Below are positions 11,785 to 20,987 of a DNA stretch of 64,000 nucleotides, piece after piece. Each line of letters begins with the position of its first letter. Within the stretch, counting starts at the first letter, position 1. The translations under genes were made by a program, and so were the position numbers. Location of the stretch: the NCBI GenBank assembly GCA_028583685.1, contig JAMXIF010000003.1:56995236-57059235 (forward strand). The letters are read 5' to 3'. The notes beneath the pieces were generated by a model, which worked only from the letters and a program-made list of their open reading frames with translations, did no database searches and was not told where the DNA came from. This DNA is from Petaurus breviceps papuanus (Eukaryota > Chordata > Mammalia > Diprotodontia > Petauridae).

Positions 11785-12038
11785 CATTGTAGAGGTGGCA
11801 CAATGGATAGAGTACTGAATCTGGAATCAGAAAGACTTGAGTTCAAGGTCAGCTTCACACACTTACTTGCTGTGTGACCCTGGCAAGTCACGTACCCCTA
11901 CTTGCCTCAGTCTCCTCATCTGTAAGATGGGCTGGAGAAAGAAATGGCAAACTACTATATTATCGTTGCAAGAAAACCCCAAACAGGGTCATCAAGAGTT
12001 GGGCATGATTGAAATGACTGAAGAACAACAACAAAAAA
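11785..12038 (+). mobile_element. tRNA-derived SINE with RTE-type tail
   Basis: The head is 'ggtggcacaatggatagagt', then 'cttgagttcaaggtcagctt' (box B region), 'gctgtgtgaccctggcaagt' and 'tctcctcatctgtaagatgg'. The tail runs 'gctggagaaagaaatggcaa', 'agaaaaccccaaacagggtc', 'atgattgaaatgactgaaga' and then an AAC repeat. That tail resembles the 3' end of BovB-like RTE LINEs, the presumed source of its mobilising enzyme. Confidence 0.85.
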
Positions 12039-12490
12039 GAACTCAACAGGATTTTAATTTTTGCATTGTGCAGTATTGGAAACAGAATAAGAACAGTGTT
12101 TTCTGATATGCCCCCCTCAAACAGCTCAGCTGAAGTTTCTTTACATTCGCCAGTTAACATGCGGTCTCACACCTGTGAAGTTATCCATTGCCACTGCAAC
12201 TCCTTGTCTACTACCCCATTTCCCTGCCTACAAGGTTATCTGTCTGTCACATCACTTTTTCTGGCTCAGGGACATTCTGTTGTTACAGGTTCACTTTTCC
12301 TTGTCCAAACCAAGTCTCCCAGGATTGTTCTTCTGAAAGACACAGTTTATATCTAGGGAAAATTTCAATTTTGGGCCTACTGTATCTGTCTACCATAGGA
12401 GGTAAGGTCTGAGTCTTACTCATGGATCAAGTAAAATACCTGGATAAAATTGTGATGTTCAGTCTTTCTGTAGGAATGTCTCCTTTTATT
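12039..12490. other. No recognised feature
   Basis: This is less AT-rich than its surroundings. Overlapping short frames of 96 and 74 codons on the plus strand show no family resemblance. An unrecognised old repeat is possible. Confidence 0.4.
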
Positions 12491-12501
12491 TCAAGGGTTT
12501 C

Positions 12502-12657
12502 ATTTTTTTTTTTTTGCTTTTTGGAGGGCAGTTGGGGTTAAGTGACTTCCCCAGGGTCACATGTCTACTAAGTGTTAAGGGTCTGAGGTAAGATTTGATC
12601 TCAGGTCCTCTTGAATCCAGGGCCAGTGCTCTATTCACTAAACAACCTAGCCACCCC
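12502..12657 (-). mobile_element. tRNA-derived SINE with perfect 11-bp duplication
   Basis: On the minus strand the SINE runs from 'gggtggctaggttgtttagt' to 'aactgccctccaaaaagc' and an A-tail. The 11 bases TCAAGGGTTTC occur at 12491-12501 and again at 12658-12668. This defines a target-site duplication and exact insertion limits. Confidence 0.93.
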
Positions 12658-12668
12658 TCAAGGGTTTC

Positions 12669-13600
12669 TAATTCTTTAAGAAATTCATTATGCCTAGAAA
12701 GGATAATTCTGGAATTCCCAGGAATAAATCTTGACTGTCAGTTTATTAGGTAAATTTTCATGGAGAAAGTTCTCAAGTAGGATTTGAAAAACTTTCTGAG
12801 TTTCCTTATCTGCTTTAAAATCATTAGTCTTAATCATACACTTTTCAAATCCTTTCACTAGGATGTCTAATATCTTTAAAATTTCCTAATTGTCAAGGTC
12901 TGATTCTGCTACTAATATTTTATGCTTTTAAATTATAAAAGAAAGCATACCTCAATTATTTTCACCCCCACTATTTTCTAGAGAGCAATCTCCATTTGTT
13001 TTCAGATTAAAAATCATGAAATGTTAATAAATGTAAATTATTATATCAACAAGGGTAAATTGAATTAACATGCCATTATTTAGCAATAAAATAGTATGGC
13101 AAAAGACATAAATTCAAATCATGAAAATCATACCAATTATTTTTCATGTATCAACATATATCAGCAATTATCAAAAGGTGAGCAATTAATTATATGTAAA
13201 ATTACATTTATATTTTTAAGAATTATACCATGTTAATTAATTCAGCAATTGTATAATAGCTTTCTCATTAGGCTAATCCAATTTGTATATATTTGCTTTA
13301 CCTCCAGAATAAAACAAAAAAAAACATTTAAAAATTCATGGATTGATCTAGGAAGAAAGAAAATAATCTGTGATTCCAAAGAAAATCTACTTATGAAGAA
13401 ATAAAAGATAAAAAAGTATGCTTGCAACCAAAAAACTTAAAGGCAAAGTAGTTTAATGACCACTCAGACTAGGAACCTCAGGCAGCACCCATTTAAGGGC
13501 AAAGGGTTAAGTAAGCAATGAAACAAAGGATATGACTAAGGGCATATCAAGACAAATATGTCATGGAAGAAAAAAATAATCCTTCCCCCTTTCTCTATAT
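12669..13600. other. No recognised feature, AT-rich
   Basis: Strongly AT-rich DNA follows the SINE. I see no gene, RNA or identifiable transposon. Confidence 0.45.
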
Positions 13601-13665
13601 CTGTCTCTGTGTCTCTGTTTCTGTGTCTGTGTGTCTGTCTCTGTCTGTGTGTCTGTCTCTCTCTG

Positions 13666-13712
<47 letters not shown>

Positions 13713-13722
13713 NNNNNNNNNN

Positions 13723-13775
<53 letters not shown>

Positions 13776-13810
13776 CCTCTCTGTCTCTATCTCCCTTTCC
13801 CTCTCTCCTA
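13600..13810 (+). repeat. (TC)n microsatellite with assembly gap
   Basis: Interrupted CTGTCT and TGTGTC variants lead into pure CT repeats on both sides of ten N at 13713-13722, ending in CTCTCC/CTTTCC variants. True array length is unknown because of the gap. Apparent Ser/Leu reading frames here are repeat artefacts. Confidence 0.97.
13713..13722. other. Assembly gap of 10 N
   Basis: Ten undetermined bases lie within the CT repeat, which probably prevented assembly. A run of exactly 10 suggests a placeholder rather than a measured length. Confidence 0.99.
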
Positions 13811-14029
13811 TATCACTGTAACTTCAATCAGAAATCAATCATATCCCTATAGACAAAGTCCACACATGTAATGTGAGTGTCTCAATGTGGTTCAAAGGGA
13901 GGTGAGAATAAATATTTCTAATGTTTCCTTTCAGCAACTTTCTCAAAAGAAGACTTCTAGAATGGAAAACCTGAGATTGGGACCAGAGGTTGACCATTCT
14001 ATTCTTTTTCACAAAAAGGGCATTTTAAT

Positions 14030-14165
14030 ATATACATTTCATACATTTTCATACATATATAGACATATACACACGTGTGTGTATATATGTATATCTCTCT
14101 ATATATGTATATATCCATATAGATGTATATGTGTGTGTATATAAAAATATATATATTATATATAG
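14030..14165. repeat. TA/TG-rich simple repeat
   Basis: Alternating TA, CA and TG dinucleotides dominate, with a central 'acacgtgtgtgtatat' segment. The stretch is capable of cruciform pairing. Confidence 0.85.
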
Positions 14166-14640
14166 ACAAATCACTTTGAGTTTCAAACTAAACTTCTTAT
14201 CACTACTCATTATTAGGGAACAGTGAACTGACAAACATTATATGCACGGCTTGACCCTTTCCCTCCAAATGATAGTTCTACAATGAACACACAAAAAACA
14301 AGTAGCAAAAATATAAAATAAAAGAAACACACACACACACATTTATTCTGGTGAATAGCAGGACAGAAATCAGAGAAAGTATACCAAGGAAAATATATAA
14401 TAGATAGTACCAAAGAGCTCTCCCATTTGGAGCAAAGAAACTCATCACAACCAAGGAAGAGAATTCCACAGTCACCAAAGAAGAAAATTCCCTGAAGTCT
14501 AGAGTGTAACAAACTGTGGAGAGGGACATGATAGATACTACCTGCAACTCTTATACCAGCTTCTTCACAGATTATCTCCTTGCAGTGACCTGAAGATATG
14601 TTGAAGAAGCTGGAATCAAGAAGGGTCAATATTTCTCTTC
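14166..14640. other. No recognised feature; short (CA)n
   Basis: A (CA) run of about nine units lies near 14322-14341. A 138-codon minus-strand frame at 14213-14629 runs through that repeat and shows no protein-family features, so I do not call it a gene. Confidence 0.5.
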
Positions 14641-14644
14641 TCTT

Positions 14645-15850
14645 CCACTTTGTTAGTTTTAATAGTATTTTATTTTTCCAAATTACACTTCAAGCCAACT
14701 TTTTGCATTAATTTTTATAAGATTTTGAATTCTAAAATTTTCTCCCTCCACTCTCCTCTTTAAAATGATAGGTAATAACGATATAGGTTATGCTTGTACT
14801 ATCATTTAAAGATATTTCCATATTAGTCACAATTGTGAAAGGAAAAAGAGATCAAAAGGATAAAAATGAGAAAGAATAAAGTGAAGAAAAAGTAACATGC
14901 TTCAATCTGCATTGAGTTCATCAGTTTTTTAATTGGATGTGAATAGTATTTTCCTTCTTAAGTTCTTTGTACTTCTCTTGGATCATTATGTTGTGGAGAA
15001 AAGCTGAGTCATTCATAGCTGATCATCACACAATGTTACTGACTGTGTACAGAGTTGTTCTGGTTCTATTCATTTTGCATCATATCAATTCATACAAGTC
15101 TTTCCAGGTTTTCTGAAATCTTCCTGATCACTGTTTTTATTGCAAAAAATATTCCATCACATTCATATAGTACAGCTTGTCTAGTCACTCAAAAATTGAT
15201 GGGCATCCCCTCAATTTCCAATTTTTTGGAATATAATTCGAAAATAATCACAACAAAAGGGGTTGCTATAAATATTTTTGCATATGTAGGTCCTATTTTC
15301 TTTTGAATGATCTCTTTGGTATATACACATAGTAGTGGTAGTTGTGGATCAAAGTGTAATCACAGTTGTTTGCGCTTTGGGCATAGTTCCAAATTACTCT
15401 CTACCATGGTTACATTAGTTCTCAACTCCATGAACAGTGCTTTAATGTCCTAATTTCCCACATGCTGTCCAACAGTTACCATTTTATTTTTGATCATATT
15501 AGCCAAAATGACAGGTGTGAGGTGTTACTTCGGAGTTGTTTTGATTTGTATTTCTCTAATAAAAATTGATTTAGAGCACTTCCAAATATGCCTATAGATA
15601 GCTTTGATTTCTTCATCAGAAAATTGCCACTTAATGTCCTATCACTATCAATTGGGAATGGCTTATAGGCTTAAAACTTGGACTACAAATTTGAGACAAT
15701 TGCTGTGAAGATTGTTTCCTGACTTTGTTTTTATCTTCTAATTTGATAGCATTAATTTAGTTTCTGCAAAAGTTAATCTAATATAATAAAAATTATTTTA
15801 CATTTTGTAATGTTCTCTATTTCTTATTTTGTTATGAATCTGTAACTCAC
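14645..15850 (-). mobile_element. L1 LINE fragment, ORF2 C-terminus plus 3'UTR
   Basis: The plus-strand text is the reverse complement of the marsupial L1 3' region. It includes 'gcttcaatctgcattgagtt', 'gctgatcatcacacaatgtt', 'aaaaattgatgggcatcccc', 'tcaatttccaattttttgga', 'gttgctataaatatttttgc', 'gcgctttgggcatagttcca' and 'gcacttccaaatatgcctat'. It ends near 15850, close to a plus-strand L1 copy of the same region, which creates a large inverted repeat. Confidence 0.9.
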
Positions 15851-15966
15851 TTAACATGTTTAAAATGTGTATGCCCCCCAGTTTCTGGGACAAGAACTCA
15901 CTATTTGACAAAAATTGTTGGAAAAATTGGAATATAGTATGGCAGAAACTGGACATAGATCAACTT

Positions 15967-16117
15967 TTTTTTTGCTTTTTTGGAGGGCAGTTATGTTTAA
16001 GTAACTTGCCCAAGGTCACATGGGTAGTTTTTGTGTTAAGTGTCTTGGTCAGGTTTGAACTCAGGTCCTCCTGACTCCAGGGCCAGTACTCTATTCACTG
16101 CACCACCTAGCCACCCC
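15967..16117 (-). mobile_element. SINE nested in L1, 13-bp duplication
   Basis: A minus-strand tRNA-derived SINE is flanked by CATAGATCAACTT at 15954-15966 and CATAGACCAACTT at 16118-16130, with one mismatch. It interrupts the L1 text at the 'ggacatagatcaact' site. Confidence 0.93.
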
Positions 16118-16561
16118 CATAGACCAACTTCTGACACAGTATACCAAAATAAAGTCAAAATGGATACACAATCTAGGTATAAAAACTGATACTATAAACA
16201 AATTAGGGGAACAATGAATAGTTTATCTGTCAGATTTATGGAGAAGAGAAAGTTTATCATCAAACAAGAAACAGAAAGTATTATGAAATGAAAACTGGAT
16301 CATTTTGATTATATTAAATTGAAAAATTTTTACACAAAGTTAGTGCAACTAAGATTAGGAGGAAAGCAGAAAACTGAGAATTTTTCACAACCAGAGTCTC
16401 TGATAAAGGGCTCATTTCTAAAATATATAGAGAGATGAGACAAATTTACAAGAATACAAGTCATTCCCCAATTGATAAATGGTCAAAGGATATGAACAGG
16501 CATTTTTCAGAGGAAGAATTTAAAACTATCTATAATCATATGAAAAAATGCTCTAAATTAC

Positions 16562-16795
16562 TCTTTTTTTTATAAGTATGAGAAGCCATTTTACTTATTT
16601 ATCTATTTATCCATTCATTCGTTCATTCATTTATTTACTTCTTCATTTCTTTCTTTCTTCCTTTATTTACATTTTTGGAGGGCAATTGGGGTTAAGTAAC
16701 TTGCCCAAGTTTACAAGGCTAGGTTTTTCGGAACCGAACTCTGGTCCTCCTGATTCCAGGGCCAGAATTCTACCCACTGTGCTACCTAGCCGCCC
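16562..16795 (-). mobile_element. SINE nested in L1 with expanded A/T tail
   Basis: The duplication CTCTAAATTAC flanks it perfectly at 16551-16561 and 16796-16806. The SINE body is at about 16673-16795. Its tail, read on the minus strand, has grown into about 110 bases of variant AAATA, AATG and AAAG repeats. Confidence 0.92.
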
Positions 16796-17494
16796 CTCTA
16801 AATTACACTTGATTAGATAGATGCAAATAAAAACAACCCTGAAGTACCATATCACACCTATCAGATTGGTTAACATGGAAAAAACTGGAAATTGACGAAT
16901 GTTGGAGAAGATATGGGAAAGCTGGAGTGCTAATTCTTTGTTATTGGAGAGGTGAACTGATCCAAACATTCTGGAGAGCAATGTGGAACTATGCCCAAAG
17001 GTTCATAAAAAAAATGTGCATACCCTTTGACCCAGAAATGCTTTATCCCAAAGAGATCATACAAATTGGAAAAGGATCCATATGTACAAATATGTTTATA
17101 GCAGATCTTTTTGTGGTGACAAATAAGAAATTATAATTAGAAATCAAGGAGATGCCCTTCAGTTGGGGACTAAACACAACTAAACATGTTGTGGTATATG
17201 AATTAATGAAATACTGTTATGCTAAAAGAAATGAGGAGCAGATGGACTTCATAATAACCTAAAGAGTCTTATATAAACTGATGCTAAGTGACAGAATCAA
17301 AACCAGTGGAACATTGTACACCACAACAATCACAGTGTGTGAGGAATGGCTTTGATAGACTCAGCCCTTTTCAGCAATGCCAGGACCTAAAACAATCCCA
17401 TAGAACACAAGATGGAAAGTGCTAGCCATATCCTAAGAAAGAACTATGAAGTTAGAATATGGAATGAAGAAGACTATTTTATTTTTTGCTTTGC

Positions 17495-17642
17495 TTTTTT
17501 TTTGCCTTTTGGAGGGCAATTGGGGTTAAGTAACTTGCCCAATGTTACACAGCTAGGTTTTTGTGTGGGTATTAAGTGTCTGAGGCTGGAACCAAACTTG
17601 GGTCCTTCTGACTCCAGGGCCGGCATTTTACTCACTGTGCCC
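17495..17642 (-). mobile_element. SINE nested in L1 3'UTR, head truncated
   Basis: The minus-strand SINE body includes 'gagtcagaaggacccaagtt' and 'gtgtaacattgggcaagtta', and its tail is 'ccctccaaaaggcaaaaa'. The head is shortened: the 'gggcggctagg' start is missing at the 17642 side. L1 3'UTR text continues at 'tgtctcatggtttttcccat'. Confidence 0.85.
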
Positions 17643-17899
17643 CTGCTCTTTTTTTGTGTCTCATGGTTTTTCCCATTCATTATAATTCATCCATGCAACA
17701 TGATTAATGAGAAAATATATTTAATAGAAAGGTATGTGTAGAAATCATATCAAATTGCAAGATGTCTTGGGGAGGGAGAGTGGAGAAAGGGGCAGAAAAT
17801 TTCACTTATTTAAGTGAATGCTGAAAAATAAAAAATAAATAATAAAAAATAATTTGGATGTCATACAACTTGGTGCAAATATGTTTAGTACTGCTGTTA

Positions 17900-18225
17900 C
17901 TTTGTTGTCTATGGTGCCTTTTAGTAAGATATAGTTTCCTTTTTTTTTTTTTTTTTGATTAGGTCTATTTTTGCTTTTCTTTGTATAAGATCATGGTTAC
18001 CGCACCTGATTTTTTTCACTTCAGTTGAAGCATAATAGATTCCACGCCAGGCCCTTCCTTACCTTTACTCTGTATCTGTCTCTTTGCTTCATATATGTTT
18101 CCTGTAAAAAAACATTTTGTAGAATTCTGGTTTTTGATCCACTCTGCTATCCACTTCCATTTTATGGGAGAATTCAATTTCCCTCCATCCCATTTTCCCC
18201 CATTTTTCCTCTCTCCTTTCACTCT
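17900..18225 (-). pseudogene. L1 ORF2 endonuclease-domain remnant
   Basis: The minus-strand frame ending near 18016 gives KLNSPIKWKWIAEWIKNQNS followed by a TKCFFTGNIYEAKRQ region. This corresponds to the L1 apurinic-like endonuclease segment (NGLNAPIKRHRLASWIKSQ in human L1). Substitutions and a frame break before the catalytic Glu region leave it non-functional. Confidence 0.75.
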
Positions 18226-18729
18226 TTCTCTTCTTTACAAATCTTGCTTCTGTCTACTGCCTTCTCTGCTCTGCCATCTCTTTTGTAATTCTTTCTCCCC
18301 CTTTACTTAATTTCCTCCCATCCTATTTTCCTGTCAGGTAAGGCAGATTTCAATATCCAACTTATTGTGCATATTATTCCCTCTTTGAACCAATACTGAT
18401 GAGAGTAAAGTTCAAGCAATGTCCATCACCCACCATTCCATCTTCCCCTCCAAAGTCCTGTGTTTTTTGTGCCTCTTTATGTGAAATAATTTACTTCATT
18501 GTACATCTACATTCCTTCTGAAACCAGTGTATTTTTTTCTCATCCTTGATTTTTACGACATCTCCTCCTATTTGCCTGATACACAATGTACCTTTTATGT
18601 ATATTCCTTCTAGCTGTAGTATTAGTTGTATATTTTCTAGGAATTACAAGCATAATTTTCCCATGTAGGGATGTAATCAGTTCAGTTCCATTAATCTGTC
18701 ATGTTTTCTTTTCCTTTCTTTACCTTTTG

Positions 18730-19750
18730 AGGCTTCTCTTGAGTCTTGATATTGGAGATCAAAGTTTTTTAGTCAATTCTGGTCTTCTCCTTATGAAAGC
18801 TTAAAATCCTTCTATTTCATTGAATGATTATTTTTCCCCTTGAAATATTGTGCTTAATTTTGCCAGGAAGGTGATTCTTGGTTTTAATTCTTGTTCTTTT
18901 GTCCTCTGGAATGTCATTGTCCTTGATCTCTGTTGTTTTAAGATTACAGCTGCTAAGTCCTGTATAATCTTGATTTGTGTGCCCTTGATATAGGAATTGT
19001 TTCTTTCTGGATATTTGCAGTATTTTTCCTTGACATGATAGTTCTGTAATTTGGCTATAATGTTCCTTGGAGTTTTTATATGGCAATCTCTTTCCTGACA
19101 TGACTGGCGGATTCTTTCAATTCCTATTTTACCTTCTGGTTTTGGGATGTCAGGGGAGTTTTGCTAGATAATTTCTTGAAAGATGGTGTCTAGGTCTTCC
19201 TTGTCATTATGGTTTTCAGGTAATCCATGATTTTGAGAGTCTCTGATCGATCTATTTTCCATGTTAGTTGTTTTTTCAATGAAGTATTTTATATTCTTTT
19301 GTATTTTTTCAATACGTTTTAATTTATTTGACTGATTCTTGATGTTTTACAAAGTCATTAGCTTATAATACATCAATTCTAACTTTTAAGGATGTGTTTT
19401 CCTAAGTTATCTTTTGTATTTCCTTCTCCATTTGGCCATTTTAACTTTTTAAGCATTTGCTTTCTTTTCTAATGTCATTTACACTTTTTTAGAGTTCTCA
19501 TATCATTTTCATTTATTTTCCCATTTTTTTCTTCTACCTCTCTTATATTACTTTTAAGCTCCTCTTCAAGCATTCTTTTTTGACCTCTTACAAACATTCT
19601 TTCTGGACTTCAGATCACTTCCCATTTTTCTTTGAGGTTTTTCCCATAGAGATTTTGACATTGTTGTCTTTTTCTGAGTTTCTATTTGACCTTCCTTGTC
19701 AACATAATAGCTTTCTATGTTCAGATTATTTTTTTCTCATATTTTTGGCC
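18730..19750 (-). pseudogene. L1 ORF1 remnant
   Basis: The C-terminal domain is visible on the minus strand at 18817-19101, with KKQFLYQGHTNQDYTGLS. This corresponds to the KGKPIRLTADLS section of human ORF1p. The RRM region reads back through 'ttctggttttgggatgtcag' and 'gatctattttccatgttagt' (the LENRSR section). Frame breaks are numerous. Confidence 0.75.
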
Positions 19751-20482
19751 TTTTTCCATTCTTTCAAATTTTTGCTCTTCCCTCAGGGTGAAGGGGAACT
19801 ATCTCAGGTTACTTGTTGCAGTGGCTTCAAGCCCTGTTTACCTGGTGCTGCATTGATGTTGCTCTGAGGCCCATGGTAGATCCTTATGCCCAGTGCTGTG
19901 TTGAGGGAAGATTTATGGGCCATAGTTGGTGCTGCTGGAGGTCAGTGGAGTCTGGGAGCTTATTTGGTGCTGAACAGGGTTTCATAGTGCTGGTGTCTGA
20001 CCTGTGCTGAAGCCAGTTGGGTGTTTCTGTATTTCTTGGGCTCCACTAAAAGTTGGAATGGTGAAGCATGTTAAAGTTACTTGACCTTCAGTCTGACCAT
20101 TCCCTTTGCTATGCTGAGGCACACAGGGTGTTTCCTGGTGTTAGTGTTTATCTGTTCTATTGCCCTGGGTCTCAGAATCTTCCTCTGGTTTGCTGAGGTG
20201 GGGCTTGCTGCTCTCTTGATGGAATGCTTCCTCTCCTGAACTGAGTTCTCTTTTTAAACAAGTGAGAAAAACCCTTTATTGCTGATCTTCCAGTTTTCCT
20301 GGGCTAAAAGATTGTTTCATCCCATCTTTCCCTGGTTCTGCTCTTCCAGGTTTGTTTGTTTTTTTGCAGTTATATCATTTAATATAAGATTTAAATTATA
20401 TGTAACATACAGATAGGAGTAATTGCTTTATGTACCAACAAGTTCGTTTAATGAAAGAGAGATTTCTCTTATTCTACTAGGC

Positions 20483-20687
20483 CAGGGGTGGGGAACCTAC
20501 AGCCCCCAGACCACATGTGGCCCTCTAGGTTCCCAGGTGCTGCTCCTTGACTGAGTGTCCAGGTGTTACAGAGCAAATCCTTTTATTAAGGGAATTAGTT
20601 CTGTAAAGTTTGGACTCAGTCAAAGGGTCCCACCCAAGGACCTAGAGGGTCACATGCTGCCCTGAGGCCGCATGTCCCCCACTACTG
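20483..20687. mobile_element. Palindromic hAT-like MITE
   Basis: The left end CAGGGGTGGGGAACCT and right end with CCCACTACTG form imperfect terminal inverted repeats. The two halves (20483-20585 and 20586-20687) are approximate reverse complements over their whole length. For example 'ggccctctaggttcccaggt' faces 'acccaaggacctagagggtc', and 'ccttttattaaggg' sits at the centre. TACTAGGC on the left and CTCTAAGC on the right match at 5 of 8 positions, consistent with a decayed 8-bp hAT duplication. It has no coding capacity. Confidence 0.75.
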
Positions 20688-20699
20688 CTCTAAGCCATT

Positions 20700-20910
20700 G
20701 AAAGCAAAACATACTGCAAAGAGAAATGTAGGTTTGATGTCAGAAAGAACTTCCTCACAAATAGAACTGTTCAAAACTAGAATGGGTTGCTTTTAGAGGT
20801 TGTTGATTAATCTACTCTAATGGACTGGAAGCAGAAGTTAGGCAATCACCCATGGAGGATGATGTAAAGAGAATTCATGTCCTGGAACAGGATAAAATAG
20901 ATCATTTTAG
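20700..20910 (+). repeat. CR1/L3-clade LINE 3' end
   Basis: The string 'gatgtcagaaagaacttcct' followed by 'aactgttcaaaactagaatg' and 'ggttgcttttagaggttgtt' resembles the CR1/L3 3' region (aggacttcctgacagtgag ... ggttgcccagagaggttgtgg in bird CR1). A related stretch is at 42480-42665. Confidence 0.6.
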
Positions 20911-20920
20911 AGCAGGATGA

Positions 20921-20924
<4 letters not shown>

Positions 20925-20987
<63 letters not shown>
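20925..20987. repeat. (TA)n plus T17, tail of the L1 copy to the right
   Basis: About 23 TA units are followed by a run of T. On the minus strand this is a poly(A) tail grading into an AT repeat at the end of the adjoining ORF1-bearing L1 copy. Confidence 0.9.

Larger units (their letters stand above)
15868..17856 (+). mobile_element. L1 LINE, ORF2 C-terminus plus 3'UTR, three SINEs inside
   Basis: L1 text starts near 'gggacaagaactcactattt' and continues with 'gtatggcagaaactggacat', 'agtcattccccaattgataa', 'catatgaaaaaatgctctaa', 'ccctttgacccagaaatgct' and 'caaagagatcatacaaattg'. It ends in an AATAAA-containing A-rich tail at about 17825-17856. It is 5'-truncated. SINEs at 15967-16117, 16562-16795 and 17495-17642, all on the minus strand, interrupt it, so it predates them. 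Confidence 0.9.
17870..20375 (-). mobile_element. L1 LINE 5' half: 5'UTR, ORF1, start of ORF2
   Basis: On the minus strand, right to left, a GC-richer 5'UTR (about 20375-19780) is followed by ORF1 (about 19750-18730). A spacer leads to the ORF2 endonuclease start (about 18225-17900), with text such as KLNSPIKWKWIAEWIKNQNS. That is the region preceding the endonuclease catalytic ETH. The element stops where the plus-strand L1 tail begins at 17856. The piece at 14645-15850 could be the 3' end of the same copy, but the ORF2 middle is absent. Confidence 0.85.

Noticed and set aside
11785-11900. A tRNA gene
   Set aside because: Box A- and box B-like text belongs to a SINE head. No cloverleaf with an anticodon arm can be drawn, and the SINE body and tail follow.
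13558-13871. Ser/Leu-rich frames
   Set aside because: They are translations of the (TC)n repeat and cross the N gap.
14213-14629. A 138-codon minus-strand frame
   Set aside because: It passes through a (CA)n repeat that gives alternating Val/Cys residues, and nothing resembles a protein family.
14645-17856. A single twin-primed L1 with 5' inversion
   Set aside because: Both arms contain the same ORF2 C-terminal and 3'UTR region, whereas twin priming gives adjacent parts.
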